Positions 43,484-52,263 of a stretch of 64,000 nucleotides of DNA are shown here, piece by piece. The stretch is from UBA10518 sp022837185 (GTDB taxonomy: Bacteria > Desulfobacterota > Desulfobulbia > Desulfobulbales > Desulfobulbaceae), in the NCBI GenBank assembly GCA_034007705.1, contig JAVEQK010000007.1, positions 1 through 64,000 of the forward strand, in the 5' to 3' direction. A program made the position numbers and the translations under genes. The notes under the pieces are model-generated. The model did not search any database. It saw nothing but the letters and a program-made list of their open reading frames with translations, and was not told the DNA's origin. Position 1 is the stretch's first letter. Each line of letters opens with the position of its first letter.

Positions 43484-44494
43484 TTACACTCCGTAGTATT
43501 CCCGGTACCACTCGACGAACCTGCGGATGCCCTCCTCGATGGAGGTCTCGGGTTTAAAACCCGTGTCCCGCACCAGGTCGCCGACGTCGGCATACGTGGC
43601 CGGCACGTCACCAGCCTGCATGGGCAGGAAATTCTTCTCGGCTGTTTTGCCCAGGCACTCTTCCAGCACCTCGATATAGCGCATCAGTTTTTCCTTGCGG
43701 TTATTGCCGATGTTGTACACCCGCCATGGACAGTAACTGGTGGCGGGGTCGGGATCGTCACCCGTCCACTGCGGATTCGGCGCCGGCAGGCGGTCGATGA
43801 TCCGGCAGACCCCTTCGACGATGTCACCGATATAGGTAAAATCACGTTCCATGTTGCCGTTGTTGAAGACATCGATGGGCCGGTCTTCAAGAATGGCCCT
43901 GGTAAAGAGGAAAAGGGCCATGTCCGGCCTTCCCCACGGCCCGTAGACGGTGAAAAACCTGAGCCCGGTGGCGGGCAGACCGAAAAGATGGCTGTAGGTA
44001 TGGGCCATCAGCTCATTGGCCTTCTTGGAGGCGGCGTACAGGGACACCGGGTGATCCACGTTGGCGTGGACCGAAAACGGCATTCTGGTGTTGGCGCCGT
44101 ACACCGAACTGGAGGAGGCGTAGACCAGATGCTTGACGCCGTTGTGGCGGCATCCCTCCAGGATATTGACAAAACCGACCAGGTTGGTGTCCACATAGGA
44201 ATGAGGGTTGGCCAGGGAATAACGGACCCCGGCCTGGGCGGCGAGATTCACCACCGCATCGAAACGGTTCTCCGCAAACAGGCGGGGAACGGCCGTCCTG
44301 TCGGCCAGGTCCATATGGGCGTGAACGAACGCGGGAAAGCGCTCCAGTTGGGCCAGGCGGGCCCGCTTCAGGGCCGGATCGTAATAGTCATTGAGATTGT
44401 CCAACCCGACAACGGTCCTGCCTTCGGCCAGCAGGCGCCTGGCCAGGTGAAACCCGATGAATCCGGCTGCCCCGGTGATGAGAATATTGTCCAT
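43484..44494 (-). CDS. NAD-dependent nucleotide-sugar epimerase (UDP-glucuronate 4-epimerase-like)
   Basis: The 336-residue extended short-chain dehydrogenase has GAAGFIGFHLARRL (NAD-binding), YAASSSSVYGAN and YAASKKANEL with the YxxxK pair. The segment DNLNDYYDPALKRARL is typical of UDP-glucuronate 4-epimerases (CapI/LspL group), which supply UDP-galacturonate for surface polysaccharides. Specificity within the group is inferred. It follows the class II aldolase gene by 11 bases. Confidence 0.88.
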   Translation of the reverse strand: MDNILITGAAGFIGFHLARRLLAEGRTVVGLDNLNDYYDPALKRARLAQLERFPAFVHAHMDLADRTAVPRLFAENRFDAVVNLAAQAGVRYSLANPHSYVDTNLVGFVNILEGCRHNGVKHLVYASSSSVYGANTRMPFSVHANVDHPVSLYAASKKANELMAHTYSHLFGLPATGLRFFTVYGPWGRPDMALFLFTRAILEDRPIDVFNNGNMERDFTYIGDIVEGVCRIIDRLPAPNPQWTGDDPDPATSYCPWRVYNIGNNRKEKLMRYIEVLEECLGKTAEKNFLPMQAGDVPATYADVGDLVRDTGFKPETSIEEGIRRFVEWYREYYGV

Positions 44495-44505
44495 TTCCCT
44501 TGCCC

Positions 44506-45786
44506 TTAATCCTCAAAGTCCCCTTGGGGCCCTTTATCGGTATTCATCCGGGCGGCCCGGGCCCTGATCCGCTCTACCGTCCAGTCTTCGGGCTTCTCCA
44601 GCCGGCCGGTTTTCGGACCGGGGTCGTGCGAACCGGCGGCAAGAATGACCTCGAGGGCGTGGTCAGCGGTATCGGCGGCGTTGAACACGTCAACGAGCAT
44701 GGAATGGATGAAGTTCTCCACCCTGGCCGCCATCCGCTCGCGCACTTCCCTGGGTTGGCCGAGTATCCTGTTTTCAAAGACCAGGTTGAGCTTCTTGTAG
44801 TTGCCTCCTTTCCATCCCTGGGCGGCGGCATACTCCTTCATTTCCTGCCACAGTTCCTCGGTCACCCCTTCTCCCCTGACCTTGACGAACTCACCCTTGT
44901 CATCCAGAATGGCGTTGCCGTAATCGTTGACCTCCACCCCCCAGGATATCATCTGCAGGGCGGTGGCCACGTTGGCCTTGGTGGTCCTGGTCTCTGCGGC
45001 AATGGCCCGCAGCCGCTCGGAACTGTTGCCGGAGGTGCCGTGCTGGGCCCCCGAAACCCGGTAATCGGCCAGGGCTTCATGGATTTCCCGGGTCAATTCG
45101 ACCTGAATTCCCTGGTCGCTGGCCTCGATGCCATGGGTGGTGCCGTTGTTGAGGGCAATCCAGTCGGGATATATTTCGTGGGCGTTCAGCCCCTGGATCA
45201 GAAACAATGCTTCCGGGACCGACGACAGACCGAGCTTTCCCTTGATCTCACCGACTTCGGTTTCATAGCCGGCCCAGGAAGGGATCAGCCGGGCCAGTTC
45301 GATGCTGGCCAGAAGATTCTCGTCGTCGGGCATATGGGAGGCGTCGATAGCTATGGAGGTAATGCCCGCGTCAAACAGGGAGGGAATTTCCACTTCGGCA
45401 AAGGGGATATCCTCCCTCTTCTTGATGCCGTAATGGTCGGCATGGATGGCCACCGGCACGGTGATCCCCAGTTCGTTGCAGACCGCATCCACCTGGCGGG
45501 CGAGGTTCCAGAAGTTGGTCGCGCAATAGGCCTTGGCACCGCCTTCGGAACGGGCTATCTCGATGATGAGCGCGGCCCGGGCGCGCTGGGCGGCCTGAAG
45601 AGCCCCGCGGATGACAATGTGGCTGCGGCCGTTGGCGGCCATGGTCATGGCCTTGCCTTTTTTCAGGAGGGCCCGGTCGATGACCTTGCCGCTGACGATC
45701 AGAGCGCGGGAATTGGGAAACAGCTTCCGGACATTGGGCGGCCGCCCTATGGCTATGGCCCTGTCAAAATCTTTGGTACTGGACAT
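44506..45786 (-). CDS. Class II fructose-bisphosphate aldolase-like protein
   Basis: The 426-residue protein shows the class II aldolase pattern: VPVAIHADHYG with the zinc His, DAGITSIAIDASH with the catalytic Asp-type region, GEIKGKLG, and SGAQHGTSGNS near residue 245. It is longer than E. coli-type FbaA (359). The likely reaction is fructose 1,6-bisphosphate cleavage, but other sugar-phosphate aldolases have this fold. No other glycolytic gene is near. Confidence 0.85.
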   Translation of the reverse strand: MSSTKDFDRAIAIGRPPNVRKLFPNSRALIVSGKVIDRALLKKGKAMTMAANGRSHIVIRGALQAAQRARAALIIEIARSEGGAKAYCATNFWNLARQVDAVCNELGITVPVAIHADHYGIKKREDIPFAEVEIPSLFDAGITSIAIDASHMPDDENLLASIELARLIPSWAGYETEVGEIKGKLGLSSVPEALFLIQGLNAHEIYPDWIALNNGTTHGIEASDQGIQVELTREIHEALADYRVSGAQHGTSGNSSERLRAIAAETRTTKANVATALQMISWGVEVNDYGNAILDDKGEFVKVRGEGVTEELWQEMKEYAAAQGWKGGNYKKLNLVFENRILGQPREVRERMAARVENFIHSMLVDVFNAADTADHALEVILAAGSHDPGPKTGRLEKPEDWTVERIRARAARMNTDKGPQGDFED

Positions 45787-45843
45787 ATATTCCTCCTCTC
45801 CGTACGTTGTCAGTTTTCAGACCAGGCAGACAGGTCGCAGTCC

Positions 45844-45923
45844 CGTAGGTTGGTGGTGAGCCTCGCGAACCCCAACAATTCCCATCGGTTGTGTTGGGCT
45901 TCACAAGCTCAGCCCAACCTACG
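45844..45923. repeat. REP-like 80-base imperfect palindrome
   Basis: The arm CGTAGGTTGG (45844-45853) pairs with CCAACCTACG (45914-45923), with inner pieces continuing (CCCCAACA near 45870, TGTTGGGC near 45892). This CGTAGGTTGGG...CCCAACCTACG type is a known class of dispersed intergenic palindrome in many bacteria. It lies between the tatC and aldolase genes. An A-free T-run (ATTTTTT) directly follows on the plus strand, so it may also act as a terminator. Confidence 0.6.
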
Positions 45924-45977
45924 ATTTTTTCCGGCGCAACCGGCTTCTCCTCATTCGCTCCCAGCGCGGGTTGCACG

Positions 45978-46768
45978 CTATCGGCTTGAACCCTCCGGGT
46001 TGTCGTCATCTTCTTCTCCGGTCTTGGCGGGAAAGCCGATGAATGTTTTCCTGGCGAATACCGCCACGGCAACAATGCTTATCTCATACAGGACAATCAG
46101 CGGCCCGGCCATGAGCAACTGGTTGACGATATCGGGAGTCGGGGTCAAAACGGCGGCGACAATAAAGCTGACAAGCAGCGCATACCTTCTGTTGCGCCGC
46201 ATAAACCGGGTGTCGACGATGCCGATTTTGGCCAGAAAAACCATCAGTACCGGTAATTCAAAAACAATACCAAAGGCTATGAGCAAGCGCAAGGAAAGTG
46301 AAAAATATTCACTGACAGCCGGGAGCGGGTCGAGAATTTCACTGGCATAGCCAAGGAGGAAACGAAAAGCCGGGGGGAAAACGATAAAATATCCGAAAGC
46401 GGCGCCGGCAAGAAAACAGAGGGTGGAAATTATCGTAAAGGGCAGCAGGACGTTTTTTTCATGCCGATACAGCCCGGGGGCGACAAAGCGCCAGATCTGA
46501 TGAAAAATGACGGGACTGGCGAACAGCACCCCGCAAACCAGGGCTAACTTCAGATAAAAAAAAACCCTTCCTGGTATGAGGTAAAAATGAGGGATTTCTG
46601 TTCCGGCATGACCAGGACCAGGGGCTGGAAGAACCAGTCGGCGATGGGGCGGATGAATGTGTAGGCGAGGGTAAAACCGCAGGCAACCGCGCCGAGGGAA
46701 ATGAGCAGGCACGAACGCAGTTCGCGCAGATGCTCCGTCAATGACTGTTTGTCGAACTGTTCGTCCAC
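45978..46768 (-). CDS. tatC: Sec-independent translocase subunit TatC, frameshifted at a T9 run
   Basis: TatC is the receptor of twin-arginine export. The first 71 or so residues (from the GTG at 46768) run in one frame and end at FFFI-stop. The rest (from YLKLALVCGV) runs in the -1 frame and ends at 45978. The junction is nine T on the coding strand (46564-46556). Reading one extra T gives EGFFFYLKLAL, the family sequence, and about 262 residues in total. The remaining membrane helices and the FRFLLGYASEILDPLPAVSEYF loop region are intact. It is either a sequencing error, transcriptional slippage, phase variation or a broken gene. Confidence 0.8.
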
Positions 46769-46862
46769 CGTCCCCCCGAATCAACAGGTCTGCCCATGAT
46801 CACTCAATGCCGGACAAGATAACCTGTTCTCCGGACAATGTAAACCTCGGAACAGATTGTAT

Positions 46863-46892
46863 TTGACTTCCCGAGATGCATGACGGTACAGT
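46863..46892 (+). promoter_or_regulatory. Possible promoter of the NtrC-family gene
   Basis: TTGACT (46863-46868), an 18-base spacer and TACAGT (46887-46892) resemble a sigma70 promoter 40 bases before the regulator's ATG. The region is AT-rich (AATTTATAATAATATC just before the start). Confidence 0.45.
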
Positions 46893-46934
46893 ATTCAAGG
46901 ACCCACCCCATGAATTTATAATAATATCATACGA

Positions 46935-48302
46935 ATGTCCTCGATTCTGGTTGTTGATGACGAACGCAGCATGCGTGAGTTCCTGAAGATTCTTCTCGAA
47001 AAATGCGGCCATTCGGTGGAAGCCGCCGATGCCGGCCATACCGCCCTTGACCTTGTCGGACACCATAATTTCGACCTGGTCATATCCGATATCCGCATGC
47101 CGGGCATGAACGGCCTGGAGCTGCTGGCCAGCCTGAAACAGGCCAGGCCGGAAATGCCGGTCATCATGATCACCGCCTTCGCGTCCCCGGAAGATGCCGT
47201 GACGGCGATGAAGGAAGGGGCGTTTGATTATATCACCAAGCCGTTCAAGGTCGAGGAGATCAAGCGGGTCATCGATTCGGCGACCTCGCGCAAGGTGAAC
47301 GAACGGGAACCCTCGTCCGCCGATTTCTTTTCGGATATAATCGGGCAGAGCCCCGAAATGGTCAAAATTTTCGATCTCATACGGCGTATCGCCCCGACAC
47401 CGGCGAACGTCCTGATCAGCGGGGAATCCGGGACCGGCAAGGAACTGGTCGCCAAGGCCATTCACCGGCTCAGCAGGGTCAGCGACCAGCCTTTTGTGCC
47501 GATCACCTGCAGCGCCATCCCCGAAAGTCTGCTGGAAAGCGAGCTGTTCGGCCATGTCAAGGGGTCCTTCACCGGGGCCATTGCCAACAAGGAGGGCCTG
47601 TTTCAGCTTGCCGACGGCGGCACGGCGTTCCTGGACGAGATCGGCGAACTGACCCCCATCATCCAGATCAAGCTGCTGCGGGTTCTGCAGGAAAGAGAAT
47701 TCATGCCGGTCGGCAGCGCCCGCACCAGGAAGGTCAATGTCCGGATCATCGCCGCCACCAACCGTGATCTTGAACAGGAGGTCGCAGCCGGCCGCTTCAG
47801 GGAGGATCTCTATTACCGTCTCGCCGTCGTCCCCATCCGGGTGCCGGCCCTGCGCGAGCGGATCGGCGATGTGCCCCTGCTCGTCAGCCATTTTCTGGAA
47901 AAATACTCCCGCCTCCTCGGCAAGGATGTCCGGACCATTTCCTCCTACGGTCTGCAGGTGCTCATGGAATACGACTTTCCCGGCAACATCAGGGAGCTTG
48001 AAAACATAATCGAGCGGGGGGTCGCCCTGGAATCATCAAATATCATCCTTCCCGACAGCCTGAAGCTCTCCTCCCACCGGAAGAGCGCCCTGCAGCAAGG
48101 CACTGAGCCGCTGTTCGTGGCGGTCGGCAACGAGGAGGAACTGCTTGAACGGGGCATGGAGGATGTCCTGGCCAGCCTGGAGAAAAAGATTATTCTCCAC
48201 GCCCTCCGAATAGCGGACAACTCGAAGATGCGGGCGGCGGAGCTGCTGAAAATCAGCTTCCGCTCCCTGCGGTACAAGACCAAGAAATATGACATAGATT
48301 AA
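46935..48302 (+). CDS. NtrC-family sigma54-dependent response regulator
   Basis: The 455-residue protein has an N-terminal receiver domain (phospho-acceptor D52 in ISDIRMPGMNG), then an AAA+ domain with GESGTGKE and LDEIGELTP. A C-terminal Fis-type helix-turn-helix follows (MRAAELLKISFRSLRYKTKKY, in part). The sigma54-contact loop reads GSFTGA rather than the commoner GAFTGA, a tolerated variant. The domain order resembles PilR and other NtrC relatives. It is followed by a kinase gene, so the pair forms a two-component system. No pilin or flagellar gene is near, so the regulon is unknown. Confidence 0.93.
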   Translation: MSSILVVDDERSMREFLKILLEKCGHSVEAADAGHTALDLVGHHNFDLVISDIRMPGMNGLELLASLKQARPEMPVIMITAFASPEDAVTAMKEGAFDYITKPFKVEEIKRVIDSATSRKVNEREPSSADFFSDIIGQSPEMVKIFDLIRRIAPTPANVLISGESGTGKELVAKAIHRLSRVSDQPFVPITCSAIPESLLESELFGHVKGSFTGAIANKEGLFQLADGGTAFLDEIGELTPIIQIKLLRVLQEREFMPVGSARTRKVNVRIIAATNRDLEQEVAAGRFREDLYYRLAVVPIRVPALRERIGDVPLLVSHFLEKYSRLLGKDVRTISSYGLQVLMEYDFPGNIRELENIIERGVALESSNIILPDSLKLSSHRKSALQQGTEPLFVAVGNEEELLERGMEDVLASLEKKIILHALRIADNSKMRAAELLKISFRSLRYKTKKYDID

Positions 48303-48362
48303 ACGGGCCGGCGGGGGTTGACATCCCGTCGCTCCATCCTTCCGCCGCCTGGTCCCGCGTAA

Positions 48363-50075
48363 ATGATTTCAGTGAATATCCTGAAAAACATCAAGCCGGT
48401 CACCGACACCGATGAACAGCTCCGGCACCATATTCTCTGGTTTCTGTTCATCCGGGTCGTCCTCTACACCCTCCTGCTCGGCATCACCTTCCTGCTGCAC
48501 ACCAAGGAGCACCGGCTCATCCTGCCGCCGCTTTTCTTCATTCTTGCCTATCTGTTCCTGATCTATTCCTACTCCATCGGCTCGGCGCTGCTCCTGCCGA
48601 AGATCCGTGTCCACCTGCGCCGTTTCGGGATGGTCCAGATTCTGTCCGATACCCTGTTCATCGCCCTGCTTGTCTACGGCACCGGCTGCAGCCAGTCGAT
48701 ATTCACCATTGTTTTCATCCTGCCGATCATTGCCGGCGGACTGATCCTGTACCGCATGGGGGGATTGATCCCCGCCGCCGCCTCCACCATCCTCTACGGC
48801 ATCATCCTCACAGGCGAATATCTGCGCTACATCCCCTCCTACTTTTACACGTCCCGGTACGCCGTGGTCGAAGATTATTTCCAGAGTATGAATTTTTTCG
48901 CCGTCTACGGTCTCATATTCTTCCTGATCGCCATGCTCAGCGGCATCCTGGCCCAGCGGCTCCGATCGGCCGAAGACGCTCTCACCATGACCGAGCGCAA
49001 ATTCGACCGCCTGCTTTTCCTCTACAAGCAGATCTTCGATGACATCATGACCGGCATCATTACCGTTGACGACCGGGACCGCATTACCTCCATCAATCCC
49101 GCGGCGGAAAACATTACCGGGTTTTCCTCCGCCGAGATCAGCGGTAAACCCCTGCCTCTTTTTTTTCCCCAGATCTCGGCGGAAAAACAGAGCAGGAAAA
49201 AAGCGGACGTGAGGAGAAAGGACGGCAGCTTGATCCGGATCGGCTATTCCTGCTCGGAACTGCACATGGCCCCGGACCCCGAGTCGAGCGAAGCGCCCTA
49301 CACGAGCTGCAAGGTGATCACCCTGCAGGACATCAGCCGTTTTGAACAGATGGAGCGCCAGATGCGCAAGGCGGAAAAGATGGCCGCCATCGGAAAACTG
49401 AGCGCGTCCATCGCCCACGACTTCAGAAATCCCCTGGCGGCCATATCCGGCTCGGCCCAGATACTGCTGATGGATCAGGAGAAGAACAACACCGCGCCGG
49501 CCGACGGGACCAACAAAAGCCTGACCAATATCATCCTGCGCGAATCGGAACGGATGGCCCGGACAATAAACGATTTTCTTGATTATGCCCGGCCGACGGT
49601 ACCGGACAGGCAGTGGTTCAACCTGCTGCGCCTGGCCCGGGAGACCGTTGACCAGGTAAAGGGGGGGGCCGCCTGTTCCGGCTGCACCGTCAAGCTGGAC
49701 ATCCCGCCGAATCTCGACCTTTGCGCCGACAGGCAGCTCCTGCAGCTGGCCCTGTCCCACCTCCTGAACAACAGCTGCCATGCCGCGCGGAACACTTCCG
49801 AGCCCATTGAAATCGCGGCCCGGGAAGAAACGGACGACGGGAACAGTGTGCGGATCATCATTGAAGTGCGGGACAGGGGGGAGGGGTTCGATCCGGCGTT
49901 GGCGGACAAACTGTTTGATCCCTTTTTCTCGACCCGGGAAGATGCCACCGGCCTCGGCCTGTCCATCGTCAAGCAGATCGTCGCCGGTCACTCCGGCAGC
50001 GTCGCCATGGCAAACCTTCCCGCAGGGGGCTGCGCCGTCAGCATCGACCTGCCGCTGCCGGAAACTACTCCCTGA
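48363..50075 (+). CDS. PAS-containing membrane sensor histidine kinase
   Basis: The 570-residue protein has about six N-terminal membrane helices (residues 25-200), a PAS domain (about 222-325), then a HisKA box with the phospho-acceptor H352 in SIAHDFRNPLA. A HATPase domain follows with LLNNSCHAA, DRGEGFDP and GLGLSIVKQIVAGHSG. The layout is that of PilS-like sensors. It lies 60 bases after the regulator gene and converges with murA, overlapping it by 11 bases. Confidence 0.93.
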   Translation: MISVNILKNIKPVTDTDEQLRHHILWFLFIRVVLYTLLLGITFLLHTKEHRLILPPLFFILAYLFLIYSYSIGSALLLPKIRVHLRRFGMVQILSDTLFIALLVYGTGCSQSIFTIVFILPIIAGGLILYRMGGLIPAAASTILYGIILTGEYLRYIPSYFYTSRYAVVEDYFQSMNFFAVYGLIFFLIAMLSGILAQRLRSAEDALTMTERKFDRLLFLYKQIFDDIMTGIITVDDRDRITSINPAAENITGFSSAEISGKPLPLFFPQISAEKQSRKKADVRRKDGSLIRIGYSCSELHMAPDPESSEAPYTSCKVITLQDISRFEQMERQMRKAEKMAAIGKLSASIAHDFRNPLAAISGSAQILLMDQEKNNTAPADGTNKSLTNIILRESERMARTINDFLDYARPTVPDRQWFNLLRLARETVDQVKGGAACSGCTVKLDIPPNLDLCADRQLLQLALSHLLNNSCHAARNTSEPIEIAAREETDDGNSVRIIIEVRDRGEGFDPALADKLFDPFFSTREDATGLGLSIVKQIVAGHSGSVAMANLPAGGCAVSIDLPLPETTP

Positions 50076-51348
50076 CGATGCGGATGGCCGCCCCTATCCC
50101 CCGCAGTTTGTCCACCATGGTCTCGTACCCCCGTTCGAGGTGATAAATACGGGATATTTCGGTCACCCCCCGGGCGGCCAGCCCGGCTATCACCAGGGAC
50201 GCCGAGGCCCGTAAATCGGTGGCCATCACGGGTGCGCCGCTCAGACCGACTCTTCCTTTGCCCTTGACAATGGCGGTGGAGCCGTCGATCTTGATATTAC
50301 CCCCCATCCTCTGGAGTTCGGCAACATGCATGAACCGGTTCTCGAAGATGGTTTCGTGGATCACGCTGACCCCTTCGGCGATGGTCATCAAAGCCATGAA
50401 CTGGGCCTGGAGATCGGTGGGAAAGCCCGGGTAGGGCATGGTCCTGATATCCACGCTGCGCAGGTCCGGCCCCTTGTTCTTTCCGGACGGAATTCCGGTG
50501 ACGGTGATGGCCGTGTCATGCTCAACGACCCCGACGCCGGCGCCACGCAGTTTTTCCACCAGCGAAGGCAGATGAGCCGGGATGCAGTCGGTGACGGTCA
50601 CCTCTCCGCCCGCGGCGGCAACGGCTATGAGGTAGGTGCCGACCTCGATCCGGTCGGGAATAATTCTTGTTCCGGCGGGGTGCAGCCGCCGGACGCCGTG
50701 AATGGTCAACCGGTCCGTGTCCCTTCCCTGTATTTCCGCCCCCATGGCGGTCAACATATCTATCAGGTTGCCCACTTCCGGTTCCCGGGCGGCATTCTTG
50801 ATCACCGTCTTCCCCTCGGCGGTGACCGCGGCCATCAACAGATTTTCCGTGCCGGTGACCGAAGGCGAGTCAAAATAGACCACACTGCCCCGCAGAGAAT
50901 CGTCAACCGCGGCCTCAACATACCCCTGCCTCAGTGTCGTTCTGACTCCCAGCTGTTCGAAGCCGCGCAGATGGAAATTGATGGGCCGGGCGCCGATGGC
51001 GCAGCCGCCAGGAAGCGAAACGCGGGCGTAACCGGTCCTGGCCAGCAGGGGGCCGAGGACAAGCACTGAGGCTCGCATGGTTTTGACCAGCTCATAGGGA
51101 GCCTCGGCGCCGGTGAGACGGCTGGTGTCTATCCGCACCTCGGTTCCCGTCCTTGTCCACGCCGCGCCCAGGGTCTCGAGCACCTTGAGCATGGTGCGGG
51201 TATCCCTCAGGTCGGGGACGTTGTGAAGGGTATGGAGACCCGGAGCAATCAGGGTCGCCGCCATCAGCGGCAGAGCCGCATTCTTGGCCCCGCTGGCCGC
51301 GACCTTGCCGTTCAGGGGGCGGCCCCCTTCGATGATGATCTTGTCCAT
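50065..51348 (-). CDS. murA: UDP-N-acetylglucosamine 1-carboxyvinyltransferase
   Basis: MurA transfers enolpyruvate from PEP to UDP-GlcNAc, the first committed step of peptidoglycan synthesis and the fosfomycin target. The 427-residue protein starts MDKIIIEGGRPLNGKV and has the active-site Cys in LPGGCAIGARPINFH. Cys here means fosfomycin sensitivity is possible. It lies one base after prmC, and its 3' end converges with the kinase gene. Confidence 0.97.
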   Translation of the reverse strand: MDKIIIEGGRPLNGKVAASGAKNAALPLMAATLIAPGLHTLHNVPDLRDTRTMLKVLETLGAAWTRTGTEVRIDTSRLTGAEAPYELVKTMRASVLVLGPLLARTGYARVSLPGGCAIGARPINFHLRGFEQLGVRTTLRQGYVEAAVDDSLRGSVVYFDSPSVTGTENLLMAAVTAEGKTVIKNAAREPEVGNLIDMLTAMGAEIQGRDTDRLTIHGVRRLHPAGTRIIPDRIEVGTYLIAVAAAGGEVTVTDCIPAHLPSLVEKLRGAGVGVVEHDTAITVTGIPSGKNKGPDLRSVDIRTMPYPGFPTDLQAQFMALMTIAEGVSVIHETIFENRFMHVAELQRMGGNIKIDGSTAIVKGKGRVGLSGAPVMATDLRASASLVIAGLAARGVTEISRIYHLERGYETMVDKLRGIGAAIRIVRE

Positions 51349-51349
51349 G

Positions 51350-52222
51350 CTAACCTGCTTTCCTTCTGGCCTGAAGCACTCTGGGCTTTCCAGCCCAGTC
51401 GCGGAGCACCTCTACCTGATCGTAGATTCCTTCTTCCCGGCCGGCAAAAAGGGTATATACTTCATCTTCCTGATCGGCGCCGATCTCCATGAACAACCAT
51501 CCCCCGGGGATAAGGTAGTGATAACCCTCACCGGCCAGCCGTTCAATGACATCAAGGCCCCTCTTCCCGGCCAGCAGGGCCGACCGCGGCTCCCAGTCGC
51601 GCACTTCCGGCTGCAGCGAATCAATATCGCCGACAGCGATGTACGGCGGGTTGGCAACAATGGCGGCAAAATGGGGCCCGGGCCGCAAGGCCCCGAACAA
51701 ATCGGAGCAGACCAGGCTGATGGTGCCTTTCTGTCCGTGGCGGGCGATATTGCGGGCCGCTATCCGCAGGGCCGCCGCGGAGCAGTCGGCGGCCACGATC
51801 CTGTCCGAGGCCTTTTCCCTGGCCAGGACGACAGCAATGACTCCGCTGCCGGTGCACATGTCAAGAATCGGCTGGCCGGCGGCGCCTGTCCGGCGGAGCA
51901 CCCCGAGAACCCGGTCGAGCAGAAATTCCGTTTCCGGCCTGGGAATCAGCACCGCCGGGGAAACCAAAAAATCCAGCGACCAGAATTCCCGTGTCCCGAT
52001 AATGTATTGCAGTGGTTCCCTGCTCAGACGTCTGTTGACGGTTTCCTCGAGAAAGGCCGCCTGCTGTTCGTCGACTTCCCGGTCAGGGTGCAGGACAAGC
52101 TGCTCCCGGGTCGCGCCCAGGCAGAATTCAAACAGGTGCAGGGCATCGGTCGGCGCCCCCTCAATGCCGGCCTGGTGCAGCTTTTCGACTGTTTCCCGGT
52201 ATAAATGACCAAGCTGCTTCAT
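51350..52222 (-). CDS. prmC: Release factor glutamine methyltransferase
   Basis: PrmC methylates the glutamine of the GGQ motif in release factors. The 290-residue protein has ILDMCTGSGVIAV for SAM binding and the catalytic IVANPPYIA motif. It follows prfA, its substrate gene, by 41 bases and is followed by murA. This order is common in bacteria. Confidence 0.96.
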   Translation of the reverse strand: MKQLGHLYRETVEKLHQAGIEGAPTDALHLFEFCLGATREQLVLHPDREVDEQQAAFLEETVNRRLSREPLQYIIGTREFWSLDFLVSPAVLIPRPETEFLLDRVLGVLRRTGAAGQPILDMCTGSGVIAVVLAREKASDRIVAADCSAAALRIAARNIARHGQKGTISLVCSDLFGALRPGPHFAAIVANPPYIAVGDIDSLQPEVRDWEPRSALLAGKRGLDVIERLAGEGYHYLIPGGWLFMEIGADQEDEVYTLFAGREEGIYDQVEVLRDWAGKPRVLQARRKAG

Positions 52223-52263
52223 CGAAAGGTATGCGCCCCGATCTGCCCACCACGGGACACGGT

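Noticed and set aside
44500..46350. Plus-strand open frame opposite the aldolase and tatC genes
   Set aside because: Runs across two convincing minus-strand genes and an intergenic palindrome; no family match.
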